Assembly (NCBI GenBank): GCA_947630825.1
Contig: CANRJA010000003.1
Location: forward strand, 62,001-126,000
Direction of reading: 5' to 3'
DNA from: an uncultured Clostridia bacterium
Lineage (GTDB): Bacteria > Bacillota > Clostridia > Oscillospirales > Ruminococcaceae
DNA length: 64,000 nt
Shown: in pieces, positions 18,042 to 27,664 of the stretch
Layout: every line of letters begins with the position of its first letter
Numbering within the stretch: the stretch's first letter is position 1
Notes under the pieces: model-generated
Seen by the model: the letters and a program-made list of their open reading frames with translations, nothing else
Databases searched by the model: none
Told to the model about the DNA's origin: nothing
Position numbers and translations under genes: made by a program

Positions 18042-20387
18042 ATGAAATTTTCAGATGGATTTTGGCTTACAGAACGAGGCTATGAAGTCAATTATGTCAA
18101 TGAGGCATACGTTATTGAAACGACAGAAAATGCAATCAAGGTTGTAGCAACGCCCTCAAAAATCTACAACAGAGCTATGACTCTTGGCGGACCGAACCTT
18201 GAAATCACTTATTCTTCTACTATGGAGAACTGCATCAAGGTACACATTACACACTACAAGGGTACTGTAGACCACGGACCTCATTTTGAGCTTAAGGAGG
18301 ATTACGGTTATAAGCCCACAATCAATGAAAACGAAAACAGCGTTGAGCTTATTACAGGTAAGACTAAGGTAGTTATTTCTAAAAATAACTGGAGCGTTCA
18401 ATACTACTACGGAGATAAACTGTTAACAGGCGGCGCATGGAGAGCAACTACATTAGTTAAAGAAAGCCAATTCAAAGCTAATGCAAGACTTGCTAAGCAG
18501 GAGGACGATACATTCTGGAGCTATCCGCAGGATCCTCACACAACTTATCTCCGTGAGCAGTTACAGCTTTCAGTCGGCGAATATATTTACGGCTTCGGTG
18601 AGAAGTTCACTACATTCACCAAAAACGGTCAGAATGTTGAAATATGGAACGCTGACGGCGGTACCTGTTCTGACCAGAGCTATAAGAGTATTCCTTTCTA
18701 CACATCTTCAAGAAACTATGGCGTTTTTGTAAACAGCTCGGATAAGGTTTCATATGAGGTAGCTTCTGATACGGTATCAAAGGTTTCATTTACTGTTCCC
18801 GGCGAGGAGCTTGAATACTTTATTTTCGGCGGAGAGAATCTCACTCAGGTTTTAGAGGGCTACACCAATCTCACAGGTAAACCTGCGCTTCCTCCAGCAT
18901 ACACATTCGGTCTGTGGCTGACAACCTCATTCACAACAACATATGACGAAGAAACGATAACTTCATTTATCGACGGTATGGCTGAGAGAAATATTCCTTT
19001 ACAGGTGTTCCACTTTGACTGCTTCTGGATGAAAGAGTTTGAATGGTGCAACTTTGAGTGGGATAAATCGCAGTTCCCTGACCCGCCTGCTATGCTTGAG
19101 CGTCTGCACAAGGAAAAGGGTCTCCACACCTGCGTATGGATAAACCCATACATAGCACAGCGTTCAAAGCTGTTTGACGAAGGAATGGCAAACGGATATT
19201 TCGTTAAAAAGAAAAACGGGGACGTATTTCAGGCTGATGAATGGCAGCCAGGTATGGCGCTTGTTGACTTCACAAATCCGGCGGCTTGCGAGTGGTACGC
19301 ATCAAAGCTGAAAGCGCTCTGCGATATGGGTGTAGACTGCTTCAAGACCGACTTCGGCGAGAGAATACCTACTAAGGATATCGTTTATTTTGACGGCTCT
19401 GATCCTATAAAGATGCACAACTTCTACACACATCTTTACAACAAGACGGTGTTCAATGTTCTTAAAGAATATTACGGCGAAAACAAAGCTTGTCTGTTCG
19501 CACGTTCTGCAACAGCAGGAGGACAGCAGTTCCCTGTTCACTGGGGCGGCGACTGTTCTGCTGAATACTCATCAATGGCAGAAACTATCAGAGGCGGACT
19601 TTCACTTTCACTTTCAGGATTTGGCTTCTTCAGTCACGATATGTCAGGCTTTGAGGCTACCGCTACACCTGACATTTACAAGAGATGGGCGGCTTTCGGA
19701 CTGTTCTCAACTCACTCAAGACTTCACGGAAACCAAACCTACAGAGTGCCGTGGCTGTTTGACGAGGAATCGTGCGATGTTCTGAAATTCTTCACAGAGT
19801 TAAAAGGTAAACTAATGCCTTACATCTTTGCGCAGGCTATTAAAACGCACAATGTGGGCGTTCCTATGATGAGGGCTATGGTCATCGACTATGCAGACGA
19901 CCCAACCTGTCTGACTCTTGACAGACAGTATATGTTCGGCGACAACATTCTGGTCGCTCCTATACTTAATGACGAGGGCATTGCTGAGTATTATGTGCCT
20001 GAAGGTAAATGGACCGACATTATCACAGGCAAGACGGTTGAGGGCGGTAAATGGTACAGACACAAGTGCAGCTATTTTGAAATTCCTGCGCTTGCTAAAC
20101 CGAATTCGATTATTCCGTTCGGTAGCTTTGAGCGCGACTTTGAATACGATTATGTAAACGGTACAAACTTCACAATCTACAATCTTGATGACGGCAAATC
20201 TGCTGTTTGCCCTGTTTATGACAAGGAAGCAAACAAGGTATTTGAGCTTACAGCAAAGAGAAACGGCAACAAGATTGAATGTGAATACACAAATACAGAT
20301 TCAACATTTACAATCACAATTGCAGGTACAGATAAATCAATAGAAATCACTCCAAACTTCGGCGGAAAAGTTATTATTGAACTGTAA
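18042..20387 (+). CDS. GH31 alpha-xylosidase (YicI-like)
   Basis: A 781-residue cytoplasmic glycosidase without a signal peptide. An N-terminal beta-sandwich domain precedes the (beta/alpha)8 barrel. The nucleophile is Asp437 in KTDFGERIP and the acid/base is Asp504 in WGGDCSAEYSSM. Both motifs, and the following GGLSLSLSGFGFFSHD, match the YicI alpha-xylosidase group more than alpha-glucosidases. It would release alpha-linked xylose from isoprimeverose or xyloglucan fragments. AGGAGGAG precedes the start. No transporter or regulator adjoins; it is a single-gene unit ended by a strong terminator. Confidence 0.93.
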   Translation: MKFSDGFWLTERGYEVNYVNEAYVIETTENAIKVVATPSKIYNRAMTLGGPNLEITYSSTMENCIKVHITHYKGTVDHGPHFELKEDYGYKPTINENENSVELITGKTKVVISKNNWSVQYYYGDKLLTGGAWRATTLVKESQFKANARLAKQEDDTFWSYPQDPHTTYLREQLQLSVGEYIYGFGEKFTTFTKNGQNVEIWNADGGTCSDQSYKSIPFYTSSRNYGVFVNSSDKVSYEVASDTVSKVSFTVPGEELEYFIFGGENLTQVLEGYTNLTGKPALPPAYTFGLWLTTSFTTTYDEETITSFIDGMAERNIPLQVFHFDCFWMKEFEWCNFEWDKSQFPDPPAMLERLHKEKGLHTCVWINPYIAQRSKLFDEGMANGYFVKKKNGDVFQADEWQPGMALVDFTNPAACEWYASKLKALCDMGVDCFKTDFGERIPTKDIVYFDGSDPIKMHNFYTHLYNKTVFNVLKEYYGENKACLFARSATAGGQQFPVHWGGDCSAEYSSMAETIRGGLSLSLSGFGFFSHDMSGFEATATPDIYKRWAAFGLFSTHSRLHGNQTYRVPWLFDEESCDVLKFFTELKGKLMPYIFAQAIKTHNVGVPMMRAMVIDYADDPTCLTLDRQYMFGDNILVAPILNDEGIAEYYVPEGKWTDIITGKTVEGGKWYRHKCSYFEIPALAKPNSIIPFGSFERDFEYDYVNGTNFTIYNLDDGKSAVCPVYDKEANKVFELTAKRNGNKIECEYTNTDSTFTITIAGTDKSIEITPNFGGKVIIEL

Positions 20388-20423
20388 AGCTATTTATATA
20401 AGCCTTTATTTATTAGTATATGA

Positions 20424-20453
20424 AATCCCCCCGGCTATGCCGGGGGGATTTTT
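20424..20453 (+). terminator. Intrinsic terminator after the GH31 gene
   Basis: A very stable GC-rich hairpin (AATCCCCCCGGC / GCCGGGGGGATT, TAT loop) followed by a T run. It separates the GH31 gene from the convergent sulfotransferase gene. A second, weaker GC-rich palindrome at 20497-20521 may terminate the minus-strand unit. Confidence 0.9.
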
Positions 20454-20534
20454 GCTGTATATATAAACGTATAAATCCGTCTTTTATTAGAAAATTGCCA
20501 AATGGCGGCCGCCGGTCTGGCTTAAAAAGCAACT

Positions 20535-21740
20535 TCACTGTTTCTCTTGCTTCTTTTTAGGGAAAATCGTGTAATATATCTTACCGCCGATTTTTCGATA
20601 CAGCGGGCGCTTTGCATATTCAAGGCTTATTTTCATTCTTTCTAAACGAGCCTCCATAGCGTTTAGCTTATCATTCATACGCTCAATCTTACTTAAATTA
20701 TCCTCATTCTGAAGTTCGAGTATTCTTCCGCAAATAAGAACCATTTCCTCAGCAGAATAGCTTTCCGCTGAGCCATCGCCTTTATGAATTTTGTCACGAA
20801 ACAGCTTTCCGTCCTTTCTGCCCATAAACTCTCTTGCAACTGATGAATTCTCTTCATTGTATTTTTCCATAAAAGAAACGCGCTCATCATAACTCATATA
20901 TTCACATTTTAAACTGCCGTTTTTAGCTTCATACTCATCCTGTGCAACCCTTAGATATTTGCTTATCCAATTCATTTTTGTACTGAAGCAGTCGATTTGA
21001 TTGAGAATTCTCTTTATCTCAAGATATTTGCCGTGCAAACTGGTATTGACAATTATATCAGCAGATACATACCGTTCGTCAAGCTCAAGTCCCAAAACCT
21101 TAAGAAAATCAGAAATAAGCGTTTTTCCATTGCCTTCAAACTGCTGTTTCTCGTATGCCCTTACTATAATATTTTCCTTACCGACAATTTTTGCAATACT
21201 TTGAAGCCTTTTATAATAATTAAGCTTAAAAAAACTATATTCATTAGAGTTTACATATTCCTGAAAGCTTATCTGCATTGTTTCCCTGACCTGCTGAGAC
21301 CAGTATGACTCCAAAACTAAATCCTGCCTTCTTAAATATACGATTACCTTTAAATCAATTCCCCTATCAGTAAGCTCTTTCTTGAGAGTCGCCCAAAAAT
21401 CTTTACGCTTTACATATCCGTTCCATATATTTTCATCAGACATAACAATATTAGGATATATCTCGGATAATTCCTTTATCTTATCCAGTCCTTCAATAAA
21501 ACGCTCGTCCTCCGCTTTTCTTCTTGCTTCAAGCTCTTCTTCAGATTCGCACAGTTCTTTTTTTAAGCGATAAACCAAAAAATGTGCATTGCGGTATATG
21601 CCTATTCCGGGGTAGCGATAACCAAAATCAGGATAGCAGTATCCCTGCTCCTCAAGCAGTTCTTTATTTAACGGCAAAAACTTCTGAATTGCAGAAGTAC
21701 CGGTCTTAGGAGTTCCTATATGCAGATATAGTGTTGACAT
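20535..21740 (-). CDS. PAPS-dependent sulfotransferase family protein
   Basis: A 401-residue cytoplasmic protein. Residues 7-21 (HIGTPKTGTSAIQKF) form the 5'-phosphosulfate-binding loop of sulfotransferases, and VIVYLRRQDLVLESYWSQ near 135 fits the 3'-phosphate-binding region (the Arg and Ser of the R...S motif). The C-terminus has a basic helical stretch. Such enzymes transfer sulfate from PAPS to glycans, lipids or small molecules; the acceptor here is unknown. It lies downstream of cysD and cysNC, which make PAPS, with a 105-nt gap lacking a convincing terminator. This supports a shared unit analogous to rhizobial nodPQ-nodH. Confidence 0.78.
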   Translation of the reverse strand: MSTLYLHIGTPKTGTSAIQKFLPLNKELLEEQGYCYPDFGYRYPGIGIYRNAHFLVYRLKKELCESEEELEARRKAEDERFIEGLDKIKELSEIYPNIVMSDENIWNGYVKRKDFWATLKKELTDRGIDLKVIVYLRRQDLVLESYWSQQVRETMQISFQEYVNSNEYSFFKLNYYKRLQSIAKIVGKENIIVRAYEKQQFEGNGKTLISDFLKVLGLELDERYVSADIIVNTSLHGKYLEIKRILNQIDCFSTKMNWISKYLRVAQDEYEAKNGSLKCEYMSYDERVSFMEKYNEENSSVAREFMGRKDGKLFRDKIHKGDGSAESYSAEEMVLICGRILELQNEDNLSKIERMNDKLNAMEARLERMKISLEYAKRPLYRKIGGKIYYTIFPKKKQEKQ

Positions 21741-21845
21741 TTTTTATTTACTCCTTATATTTGTTCTCAAAAGCAAGAATTTGACAGATCGTGTATAGTC
21801 TCTTGTCCCTTGCCTCTTATCAGTGCATTAAAGGATAACTTAATG

Positions 21846-23672
21846 CTAAATTTTATCTTCAAGCTGCTCTAATAGAATATCAATGCAAGTATCTATATCA
21901 TGCTCTGCTGTATTTATAGATATATCTGGATTTTCAGGCGATTCGTAAGGCGATGAAATTCCCGTGAAGTTTTGAATCTCTCCCATTCTAGCTTTTTTAT
22001 AAAGCCCCTTAACGTCACGTCTCTCGCACTCCTCAAGCGGTGTGCTTACATATACCTCGATAAAATTATCCTCACCTATAATCTCCTTAGCATTGCGCCT
22101 ATCACGTTTATAAGGTGAGACAAAAGAATTTATAACGATAACTCCTGCGTCATTGATCAGCTTTGACACCTCAGCAATACGTCTGATATTCTCTATTCTG
22201 TCTTGCTCCTTAAAGCCAAGATTCTTATTAAGACCCATACGAACATTGTCGCCGTCTAAGGTCATCGTATGCTTGCCTATAGCAAAAAGACGCTTCTCCA
22301 AAGCGTTCGCAAGCGTTGACTTGCCCGAACCTGAAAGTCCTGTAAACCAGATAGTTCTAGCCTTTTGACCCTTTTGATTCTCTCTCTGCTCTCTGGTTAT
22401 ATCCATCTCGTGATATGTCAGGTTGTCAGCCCTGTTCAGCTTGTGCATAACAACTCCGCAGGCAGATGTCATATGCGTGATGCGGTCGATCAGTATAAGT
22501 GCGCCAAGCGTTGGGTTCTGTGCAAACTCGTCAAAAACAATTTTCTCAGATACCGAAATATCACACTCTGCAATCTCATTTTTATATATTGCGTCGGCAG
22601 AAACCTCACTGCCTGTATTTACGTCTATCTTGTGCTTGATGTTCATAACAACCGCAGGAATTTTCTTTGTTCCCAACTTTAACAGATAGTTCTTACCTGC
22701 CACAAGCTCGCTGTCGTCCATCCAAAGAAGCTTTGCTGTGAACAGATTTCCCACAGTCGGTCTTGCGCCGCTTACCAGAACACAACCTCTTGATACGTCG
22801 ACCTCTTTATCAAGCTGAACTGTTACCGCCTGACCCTTATTTGCGCTATCAACCTCTTTGCCGGCACAAATAATGCTCTTTACATTAGCCTTTTCCTTAG
22901 ACGGCAAAGCGGTTATCTCATCGCCGACATTTAATTTGCCAGTTTCAATCTGACCTGAAAAGCCTCTGTAGGTGTGGTTAGGTCTGCAAACTCTTTGAAC
23001 AGGCATTGTAAAGCCCTTTTCAACGTCGTCTGCGTGAACGTCAATCTCCTCAAGGTAGGAAAGCAAAGTTCCGCCCCTATACCAAGTCATATGCTCTGAC
23101 TCAGTTGTAATATTATCTCCTTCAGTTGCCGAAACAGGAATTATCTTTACCGATTCGTAGTCAAACTCGGCAAGGAGCATTCTTATTTCTTTTTCTATCT
23201 TCTTGAACCTGTTGCGGTCAAAGTGTATAAGATCCATTTTATTAACGGCAAACACAAAGTGTTTTATACCCATAAGAGAGCAAATTCTTGCGTGCCTTCT
23301 TGTCTGAACTAAAACACCTTGAGAAGCGTCCACCAAAATAACTGCAAGCTCTGCGAATGACGCACCCACCGCCATATTTCTAGTGTACTCCTCATGTCCG
23401 GGCGTGTCAGCTACTATGAATGATCTCCTCTCAGTAGTGAAGTAGCGGTAAGCAACGTCTATTGTAATACCCTGCTCACGCTCTGCCATAAGACCGTCTA
23501 ACAGCAGCGAATAATCTATATTTCCCTCTCTTGAGCCGACCTTGCTGTCCAGTTCTAAAGAACGCTCTTGATCTGCAAACAATAGCTTTGCGTCATACAG
23601 CATATGACCGATAAGAGTTGATTTTCCATCGTCAACGCTTCCGCAGGTAATGAATTTCAAAAGTCCGTTCAT
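21846..23672 (-). CDS. cysNC: Sulfate adenylyltransferase subunit 1 / adenylylsulfate kinase (CysN-CysC fusion)
   Basis: A 608-residue protein starting at ATG 23672, one base after the cysD stop, with GGAGGG upstream. Residues 1-420 are a GTPase of the EF-Tu type: Walker A GSVDDGKST (11-19), DTPGHEEYTRNM and NKMDL. It couples GTP hydrolysis to APS formation with CysD. From about 440 there is APS kinase with P-loop GLSGSGKST, then the DGDNVR motif and FVSPYKRDR, making PAPS. The fused form equals NodQ. No APS/PAPS reductase or sulfite reductase gene is nearby, so the visible product of this locus is PAPS. Confidence 0.94.
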   Translation of the reverse strand: MNGLLKFITCGSVDDGKSTLIGHMLYDAKLLFADQERSLELDSKVGSREGNIDYSLLLDGLMAEREQGITIDVAYRYFTTERRSFIVADTPGHEEYTRNMAVGASFAELAVILVDASQGVLVQTRRHARICSLMGIKHFVFAVNKMDLIHFDRNRFKKIEKEIRMLLAEFDYESVKIIPVSATEGDNITTESEHMTWYRGGTLLSYLEEIDVHADDVEKGFTMPVQRVCRPNHTYRGFSGQIETGKLNVGDEITALPSKEKANVKSIICAGKEVDSANKGQAVTVQLDKEVDVSRGCVLVSGARPTVGNLFTAKLLWMDDSELVAGKNYLLKLGTKKIPAVVMNIKHKIDVNTGSEVSADAIYKNEIAECDISVSEKIVFDEFAQNPTLGALILIDRITHMTSACGVVMHKLNRADNLTYHEMDITREQRENQKGQKARTIWFTGLSGSGKSTLANALEKRLFAIGKHTMTLDGDNVRMGLNKNLGFKEQDRIENIRRIAEVSKLINDAGVIVINSFVSPYKRDRRNAKEIIGEDNFIEVYVSTPLEECERRDVKGLYKKARMGEIQNFTGISSPYESPENPDISINTAEHDIDTCIDILLEQLEDKI

Positions 23673-23673
23673 T

Positions 23674-24576
23674 TTAGAAATAGCCCTCCCTTTTTCTCTT
23701 TTCCATACTTGCAGCTCCGCCGTCGTTGTCAATAACACGGCTGGTTCTCTCGGAAGAAACTGCTCCTAAAGTCTCGTCGATGATCTCGTCAAGCGTCTCA
23801 GCATTGCTCTCCATACCGCCTGTAAGCGGATAACAGCCAAGTGTTCTGAAACGAATCTTTTTAGTCTGGACCTCCTCGCCCTCTTTAAGGCGCATACGGT
23901 CGTCATCTACCATAATTATATTGCCGTCTCTTACAACGCACTTTCTCTCAGCCGCAAAATACAGAGGAACTATATCAATATTTTCTCTCTTGATATACTG
24001 CCAGATGTCCTTTTCTGTCCAGTTTGAAATGGGAAATACACGAATTTCCTCACCCTTGTTTATCTCGGTGTTATAGAGCTTCCACATTTCCGGACGCTGG
24101 TTTTTAGGGTCCCATGCGTGGTCGGAGTTTCTGAACGAGAACAGCCTTTCCTTTGCCCTAGACTTTTCCTCGTCACGTCTGCCTCCGCCGAAAGCCGCCG
24201 TAAAGCCGTATTTATCAAGCGCCTGCTTTAAAGCCTGAGTTTTCATTATATCAGTATACGACGAGCCGTGGTCAAACGGGTTTATACCCTGCTTAACGCC
24301 CTCCTCGTTGATATATTCAAGCATCTCAATACCGTACTTCTTTGCAGTTCTGTCGCGAAATTCTATCATCTCTTTGAACTTCCAAGTGGTATTGACGTGC
24401 AAAAACGGAAACGGAGGCTTTTCAGGGTAAAAAGCCTTCAATGCAAGATGCAGCATAACCGAAGAATCCTTGCCTATTGAATAGAGCATAACAGGCTTTT
24501 CACATTCTGCCGCAACCTCTCTCATAATGTAAATAGCTTCCGCCTCAAGCTCATCTAAATGTAAAAATTCACTCAT
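23674..24576 (-). CDS. cysD: Sulfate adenylyltransferase subunit 2
   Basis: A 300-residue catalytic subunit of ATP sulfurylase (NodP-like). It makes adenosine 5'-phosphosulfate from ATP and sulfate. The PP-loop [13 protein letters not shown] is at about residues 33-45, and the [17 protein letters not shown] motif is near 129. It overlaps functionally and positionally with cysNC (1-nt gap) and follows ssuC by 60 nt. Confidence 0.96.
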   Translation of the reverse strand: MSEFLHLDELEAEAIYIMREVAAECEKPVMLYSIGKDSSVMLHLALKAFYPEKPPFPFLHVNTTWKFKEMIEFRDRTAKKYGIEMLEYINEEGVKQGINPFDHGSSYTDIMKTQALKQALDKYGFTAAFGGGRRDEEKSRAKERLFSFRNSDHAWDPKNQRPEMWKLYNTEINKGEEIRVFPISNWTEKDIWQYIKRENIDIVPLYFAAERKCVVRDGNIIMVDDDRMRLKEGEEVQTKKIRFRTLGCYPLTGGMESNAETLDEIIDETLGAVSSERTSRVIDNDGGAASMEKRKREGYF

Positions 24577-24636
24577 AATTAAATTTCCTTATCACTTTAC
24601 TTTTTTATTATAAGACCTGCCTGTCTATAACAACCA

Positions 24637-25452
24637 TTATTTCCTATCTCTGTCCAGACCGTATCTTCTGCGTACTGCGTTTTCCCAGTTTGTAAATATA
24701 ACGCGGTCTATTATCGTTCCTATTACGATAATTATAAGCATTATAAGCGTAACCTTATTAATGTCGCTCTCGATACTTCTTGCCGCATCGAGAATCTGAC
24801 CCAATCCTATCATACTTATCATCATCTCAGCCGCCATAAGCGCTCTCCAAGCAAACGACCAACCACTTTTAAGTCCTGCTATAAGCATCGGCTGTGCCGC
24901 AGGTATAATCACCTTGAAATATAGCTGGCTCTGGCTGACACCCATTGTCTTTGCTGCTCTAATATAAAGAGGGTCTACATTCTGTATTCCGTTATCGACC
25001 GCCATAGCTATGCTGAAAGCAGAACCGACTATGATTACAAATATAACTGCGCTCTGGTCAAGACCGAACCACAGTATTGCAAACGGTACCCAGCAAACGC
25101 TAGGAAGCGTTTGAATTCCCAGAATAATTGGTTTAAGGTTCTCCTGAAGATACTTGAACTTTGAAATAAGAAAACCAAGCGCCGCACCTATTATAACAGA
25201 TATTGCAAAGCCGATAAATGCCCTTATCAAACTTGCTCCGACTGCGGCATAGATGCTCATTCCCGTATAATCAAACGAGAACATATCCACACATCTTTCC
25301 CAAACTCCCTGAGGAGACGGTATTGTGTATGACTTCCACAATCCAAGCACTTCAACGCCAAGCAAATAGACAAGCTCCCAAAGAGCAAGTATTATGATTA
25401 TAAAGCCTACACGGCTCAATATCTTTTTAACTGTCGTGCTCTTCTTTTTCAA
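24637..25452 (-). CDS. ssuC: ABC transporter permease, SsuC/TauC family
   Basis: A 271-residue integral membrane permease with about six hydrophobic segments and the cytoplasmic EAA loop (RAAKTMGVSQSQLYFKVIIPAAQP). The start is TTG 25452 within the end of ssuB (26-nt overlap), with GAGGTGG upstream, so translation is coupled. The family imports sulfonates, taurine, nitrate or related anions. The linkage to cysD-cysNC suggests sulfate or a sulfonate. Confidence 0.9.
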   Translation of the reverse strand: MKKKSTTVKKILSRVGFIIIILALWELVYLLGVEVLGLWKSYTIPSPQGVWERCVDMFSFDYTGMSIYAAVGASLIRAFIGFAISVIIGAALGFLISKFKYLQENLKPIILGIQTLPSVCWVPFAILWFGLDQSAVIFVIIVGSAFSIAMAVDNGIQNVDPLYIRAAKTMGVSQSQLYFKVIIPAAQPMLIAGLKSGWSFAWRALMAAEMMISMIGLGQILDAARSIESDINKVTLIMLIIIVIGTIIDRVIFTNWENAVRRRYGLDRDRK

Positions 25453-26200
25453 TCTTGTCCACCTCTTCTTTTAAAGCCTCAAGCAGCTTTTTTCTTATGT
25501 TTATAAACTCTACCGACTCTATATGTCTTGGACGCGGTATATCAATCTTTATTATATCCTTAACCTTGCCCGGATGCGAACCTATCATAACTATCCTGTC
25601 GCTGAAAAAGAGAGCCTCCTCAACGCTGTGAGTAACTAAGATAATAGTCTTTTTAGTCTGCTGCCAGATGTTTATAAGCTCCTCACGAAGAACGTTGATT
25701 GTCTGCTTGTCAAGAGCCGCAAAAGGCTCGTCCATAAGAAGTATCTTGCAGTCTAAGCAAAGAGCCCTTGCAAGCGCAACACGCTGTTTCATTCCTCCCG
25801 AAAGCTCATGGATATTATAGTCTCTGAACTTATAGAGCTGAACCATTTTCAGGTATTTTTCAAGTCTCTTGTCCTGCTCCTCTTTAGGAAGTCCTGCTAT
25901 TTTCATTCCGAAGCGAACATTCTTCTCAACTGTAAGCCAAGGAAACAAGGCAGACTCCTGAAACATCATTATCCTGTCAGAACCGGGCTTAGTTATCTCC
26001 TTGCCGTCAAGAGTTATCTTTCCGCTGTCCTGTTCAACAAGCCCTGCAATTATATTTAGAAGCGTTGACTTTCCGCAGCCCGAAGGTCCTAAAAGACATA
26101 TAAATTCGCCCGACTCTATGTCAAGGTTTATGTCCTCAAGTATATTGGTATCGCTGTTTTTATCGAACTTCTTTGTTATTCCCTCAATATGCAAACTCAT
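25427..26200 (-). CDS. ssuB: ABC transporter ATP-binding protein, SsuB/TauB family
   Basis: About 257 residues from ATG 26200. Walker A is GPSGCGKST, the signature is HELSGGMKQR, and Walker B is CKILLMDEPFAALD. It powers the importer with ssuC and ssuA. Start choice: the strong AGGAGGA at 26231-26225 abuts an in-frame TTG (26224) too closely, while ATG 26200 is reached at normal spacing if a short TTGC/GCAA hairpin forms between them (separate entry). The mature family N-terminus begins near MSLHIEGITKKF, favouring ATG 26200. Confidence 0.92.
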   Translation of the reverse strand: MSLHIEGITKKFDKNSDTNILEDINLDIESGEFICLLGPSGCGKSTLLNIIAGLVEQDSGKITLDGKEITKPGSDRIMMFQESALFPWLTVEKNVRFGMKIAGLPKEEQDKRLEKYLKMVQLYKFRDYNIHELSGGMKQRVALARALCLDCKILLMDEPFAALDKQTINVLREELINIWQQTKKTIILVTHSVEEALFFSDRIVMIGSHPGKVKDIIKIDIPRPRHIESVEFINIRKKLLEALKEEVDKIEKEEHDS

Positions 26201-26208
26201 ATTCAACT

Positions 26209-26231
26209 TTGCCCCTGAGAGCAATCCTCCT
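26209..26231 (-). promoter_or_regulatory. Shine-Dalgarno and short hairpin before ssuB
   Basis: On the minus strand AGGAGGA (26231-26225) is followed by TTGC, an 8-nt loop and GCAA (26212-26209), then 8 nt to ATG 26200. The stem is only four pairs, so this is a weaker example of the arrangement seen before three other genes in the window. Confidence 0.4.
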
Positions 26232-26292
26232 TATAAATTTATGTCGGCTTTATGGCTAATACTGATACCGATATTTCGGCAATAATACTTCA

Positions 26293-27297
26293 TTATGAAA
26301 TGGATTTCATAATACTGTCGTCTATGATTTTATCGTCAGGCAGCTTTGAGATAAATCCCTCGTCAAGGTTGATTTTTGCATACTCGTCAACAGCTTCCTT
26401 AGAAACATCTGTTGTGAAAACGATTCTTGAAAATGCGCTTTCAAACTGCTTGTCATCATTTTTAGAGCCTGCAAGCTCCTCTATCTTTTCGTTTACAATC
26501 TTTGCGCTCTCTGAAATATTCTGCTGAATATACAATGTTGCATCCTTGTGAGCCTTTAAAAACTTCTCAACTATCTCAGGATGCTCCTCTTGAAACTCTT
26601 TTCTTACTACAACTACCGCTACAGGATAATCTCCCTGACGCCATATCTCGTCGTAATTTAGCACCACCGTTGCTTTTATGTTTTGACTGTTCTCCAAAAC
26701 TGTTCCCCAAGGCTCCGGAACAAGTGCTGCGTCTATCTCGCCCTGGTCAAAAAGCGACTCGACCTCTGAGTTTTTAACGGCTGTTACATTTACATTTCCG
26801 CCCTTGTCCTGCGCCTTCAAACCGTTGTCTGATAGAAGCTTCAAAAGCGCTAAGTGCTGAGTATTTCCTGCCTGAGGAATTGCCACTGTCTTATTTGCAA
26901 GGTCTTTTACTTCCTTGATATTAGCGTCTTCTCTTGCTATAAGAACCTGTCCGCCGTTGGTTGCCCCTGCAATTATATTAACGTCTCCGTTTGTGCTTAC
27001 ATTTGCGCTTATCGCAGGAACAGGTCCGATATACCCTATATCAATATCCTCTGATTTTAAAGCCTCGACTTCAGCAGGCCCTGCGTTGAAAGACGTCCAC
27101 TTAACGCTGTAGTCTTCGCCCAGAGCGTTTTCAAACGATTTCTGTGACTGCATTATCATTGCCTGAGCGTGAGTTATGTTCGGAAAAAACGCAACATTGA
27201 CCGTCTTGTCGTCTTTTGAACCCTTGTCACAGCCCGAAAAGACAGTGATTACGCAAGCAAAAGCCAGTGCTGCTGATAAAATTCTTTTTAATTTCAT
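26293..27297 (-). CDS. ssuA: Substrate-binding lipoprotein, SsuA/NrtA-type
   Basis: A 334-residue lipoprotein with the lipobox VFSGC (Cys about 23) after a hydrophobic signal. The mature part is a NMT1/THI5-like or SsuA-like periplasmic-binding fold: VNVAFFPNITHAQAMIMQ, IDIGYIGPVPAI, and the hinge region DAALVPEPWG. It captures the substrate for SsuBC. The ligand is not provable; sulfate or an organosulfonate fits the adjacent PAPS genes. AGGAGGT lies 7 nt before the ATG. It is the first gene of the minus-strand locus. Confidence 0.88.
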   Translation of the reverse strand: MKLKRILSAALAFACVITVFSGCDKGSKDDKTVNVAFFPNITHAQAMIMQSQKSFENALGEDYSVKWTSFNAGPAEVEALKSEDIDIGYIGPVPAISANVSTNGDVNIIAGATNGGQVLIAREDANIKEVKDLANKTVAIPQAGNTQHLALLKLLSDNGLKAQDKGGNVNVTAVKNSEVESLFDQGEIDAALVPEPWGTVLENSQNIKATVVLNYDEIWRQGDYPVAVVVVRKEFQEEHPEIVEKFLKAHKDATLYIQQNISESAKIVNEKIEELAGSKNDDKQFESAFSRIVFTTDVSKEAVDEYAKINLDEGFISKLPDDKIIDDSIMKSIS

Positions 27298-27441
27298 AAT
27301 GTTGACCTCCTAAGATTTATAATTCTTTTTTACCTTTAAATTCATCTAAAAATAAGTCTAATTATACACATTATTACAATATCACAGTGAAAAGTTTGTG
27401 AAGTAAGTACCTTTCAAGCTAAATTTTATTTAATCTAGAAC

Positions 27442-27492
27442 AGCATACCATAAATTGTGTTGATTGTCAATAAAAATAGCATAAATTGTGTT
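27442..27492 (-). promoter_or_regulatory. ssu-cys promoter with paired direct repeats
   Basis: On the minus strand TTGACA (27470-27465) and TATGCT (27447-27442) are 17 nt apart, giving a leader of about 140 nt before ssuA. The 13-mer AACACAATTTATG occurs twice on this strand, at 27492-27480 (upstream of -35) and 27461-27449 (inside the spacer), 31 bp apart, or about three helical turns. This looks like a cooperative repressor site, plausibly for sulfur status. The rest of 27298-27664 is A/T-rich with no gene seen. Confidence 0.65.
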
Positions 27493-27664
27493 TTTATTTC
27501 CAACAAAACATAATCATTTATTAATCCCTCAATTCCTATTAAATTACTAGTAATTACTATAGTGTTTATTTTATAACAAAAATTATCTTTGTCAAGTTGT
27601 ATTAAAACAAATCTGCTTTTTTACTATATTTCTTAACAAATAATAATGTTTATTAGTATACTTC

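Noticed and set aside
20497-20521. NotI-like GC-rich palindrome as an origin or attachment site
   Set aside because: It sits just after the sulfotransferase gene and is better explained as a weak terminator; no duplicated flanks were seen.
27298-27441. A SAM or other sulfur-related riboswitch in the ssuA leader
   Set aside because: The leader is long enough but shows no GC-rich four-way junction or terminator; only A/T-rich sequence is seen.
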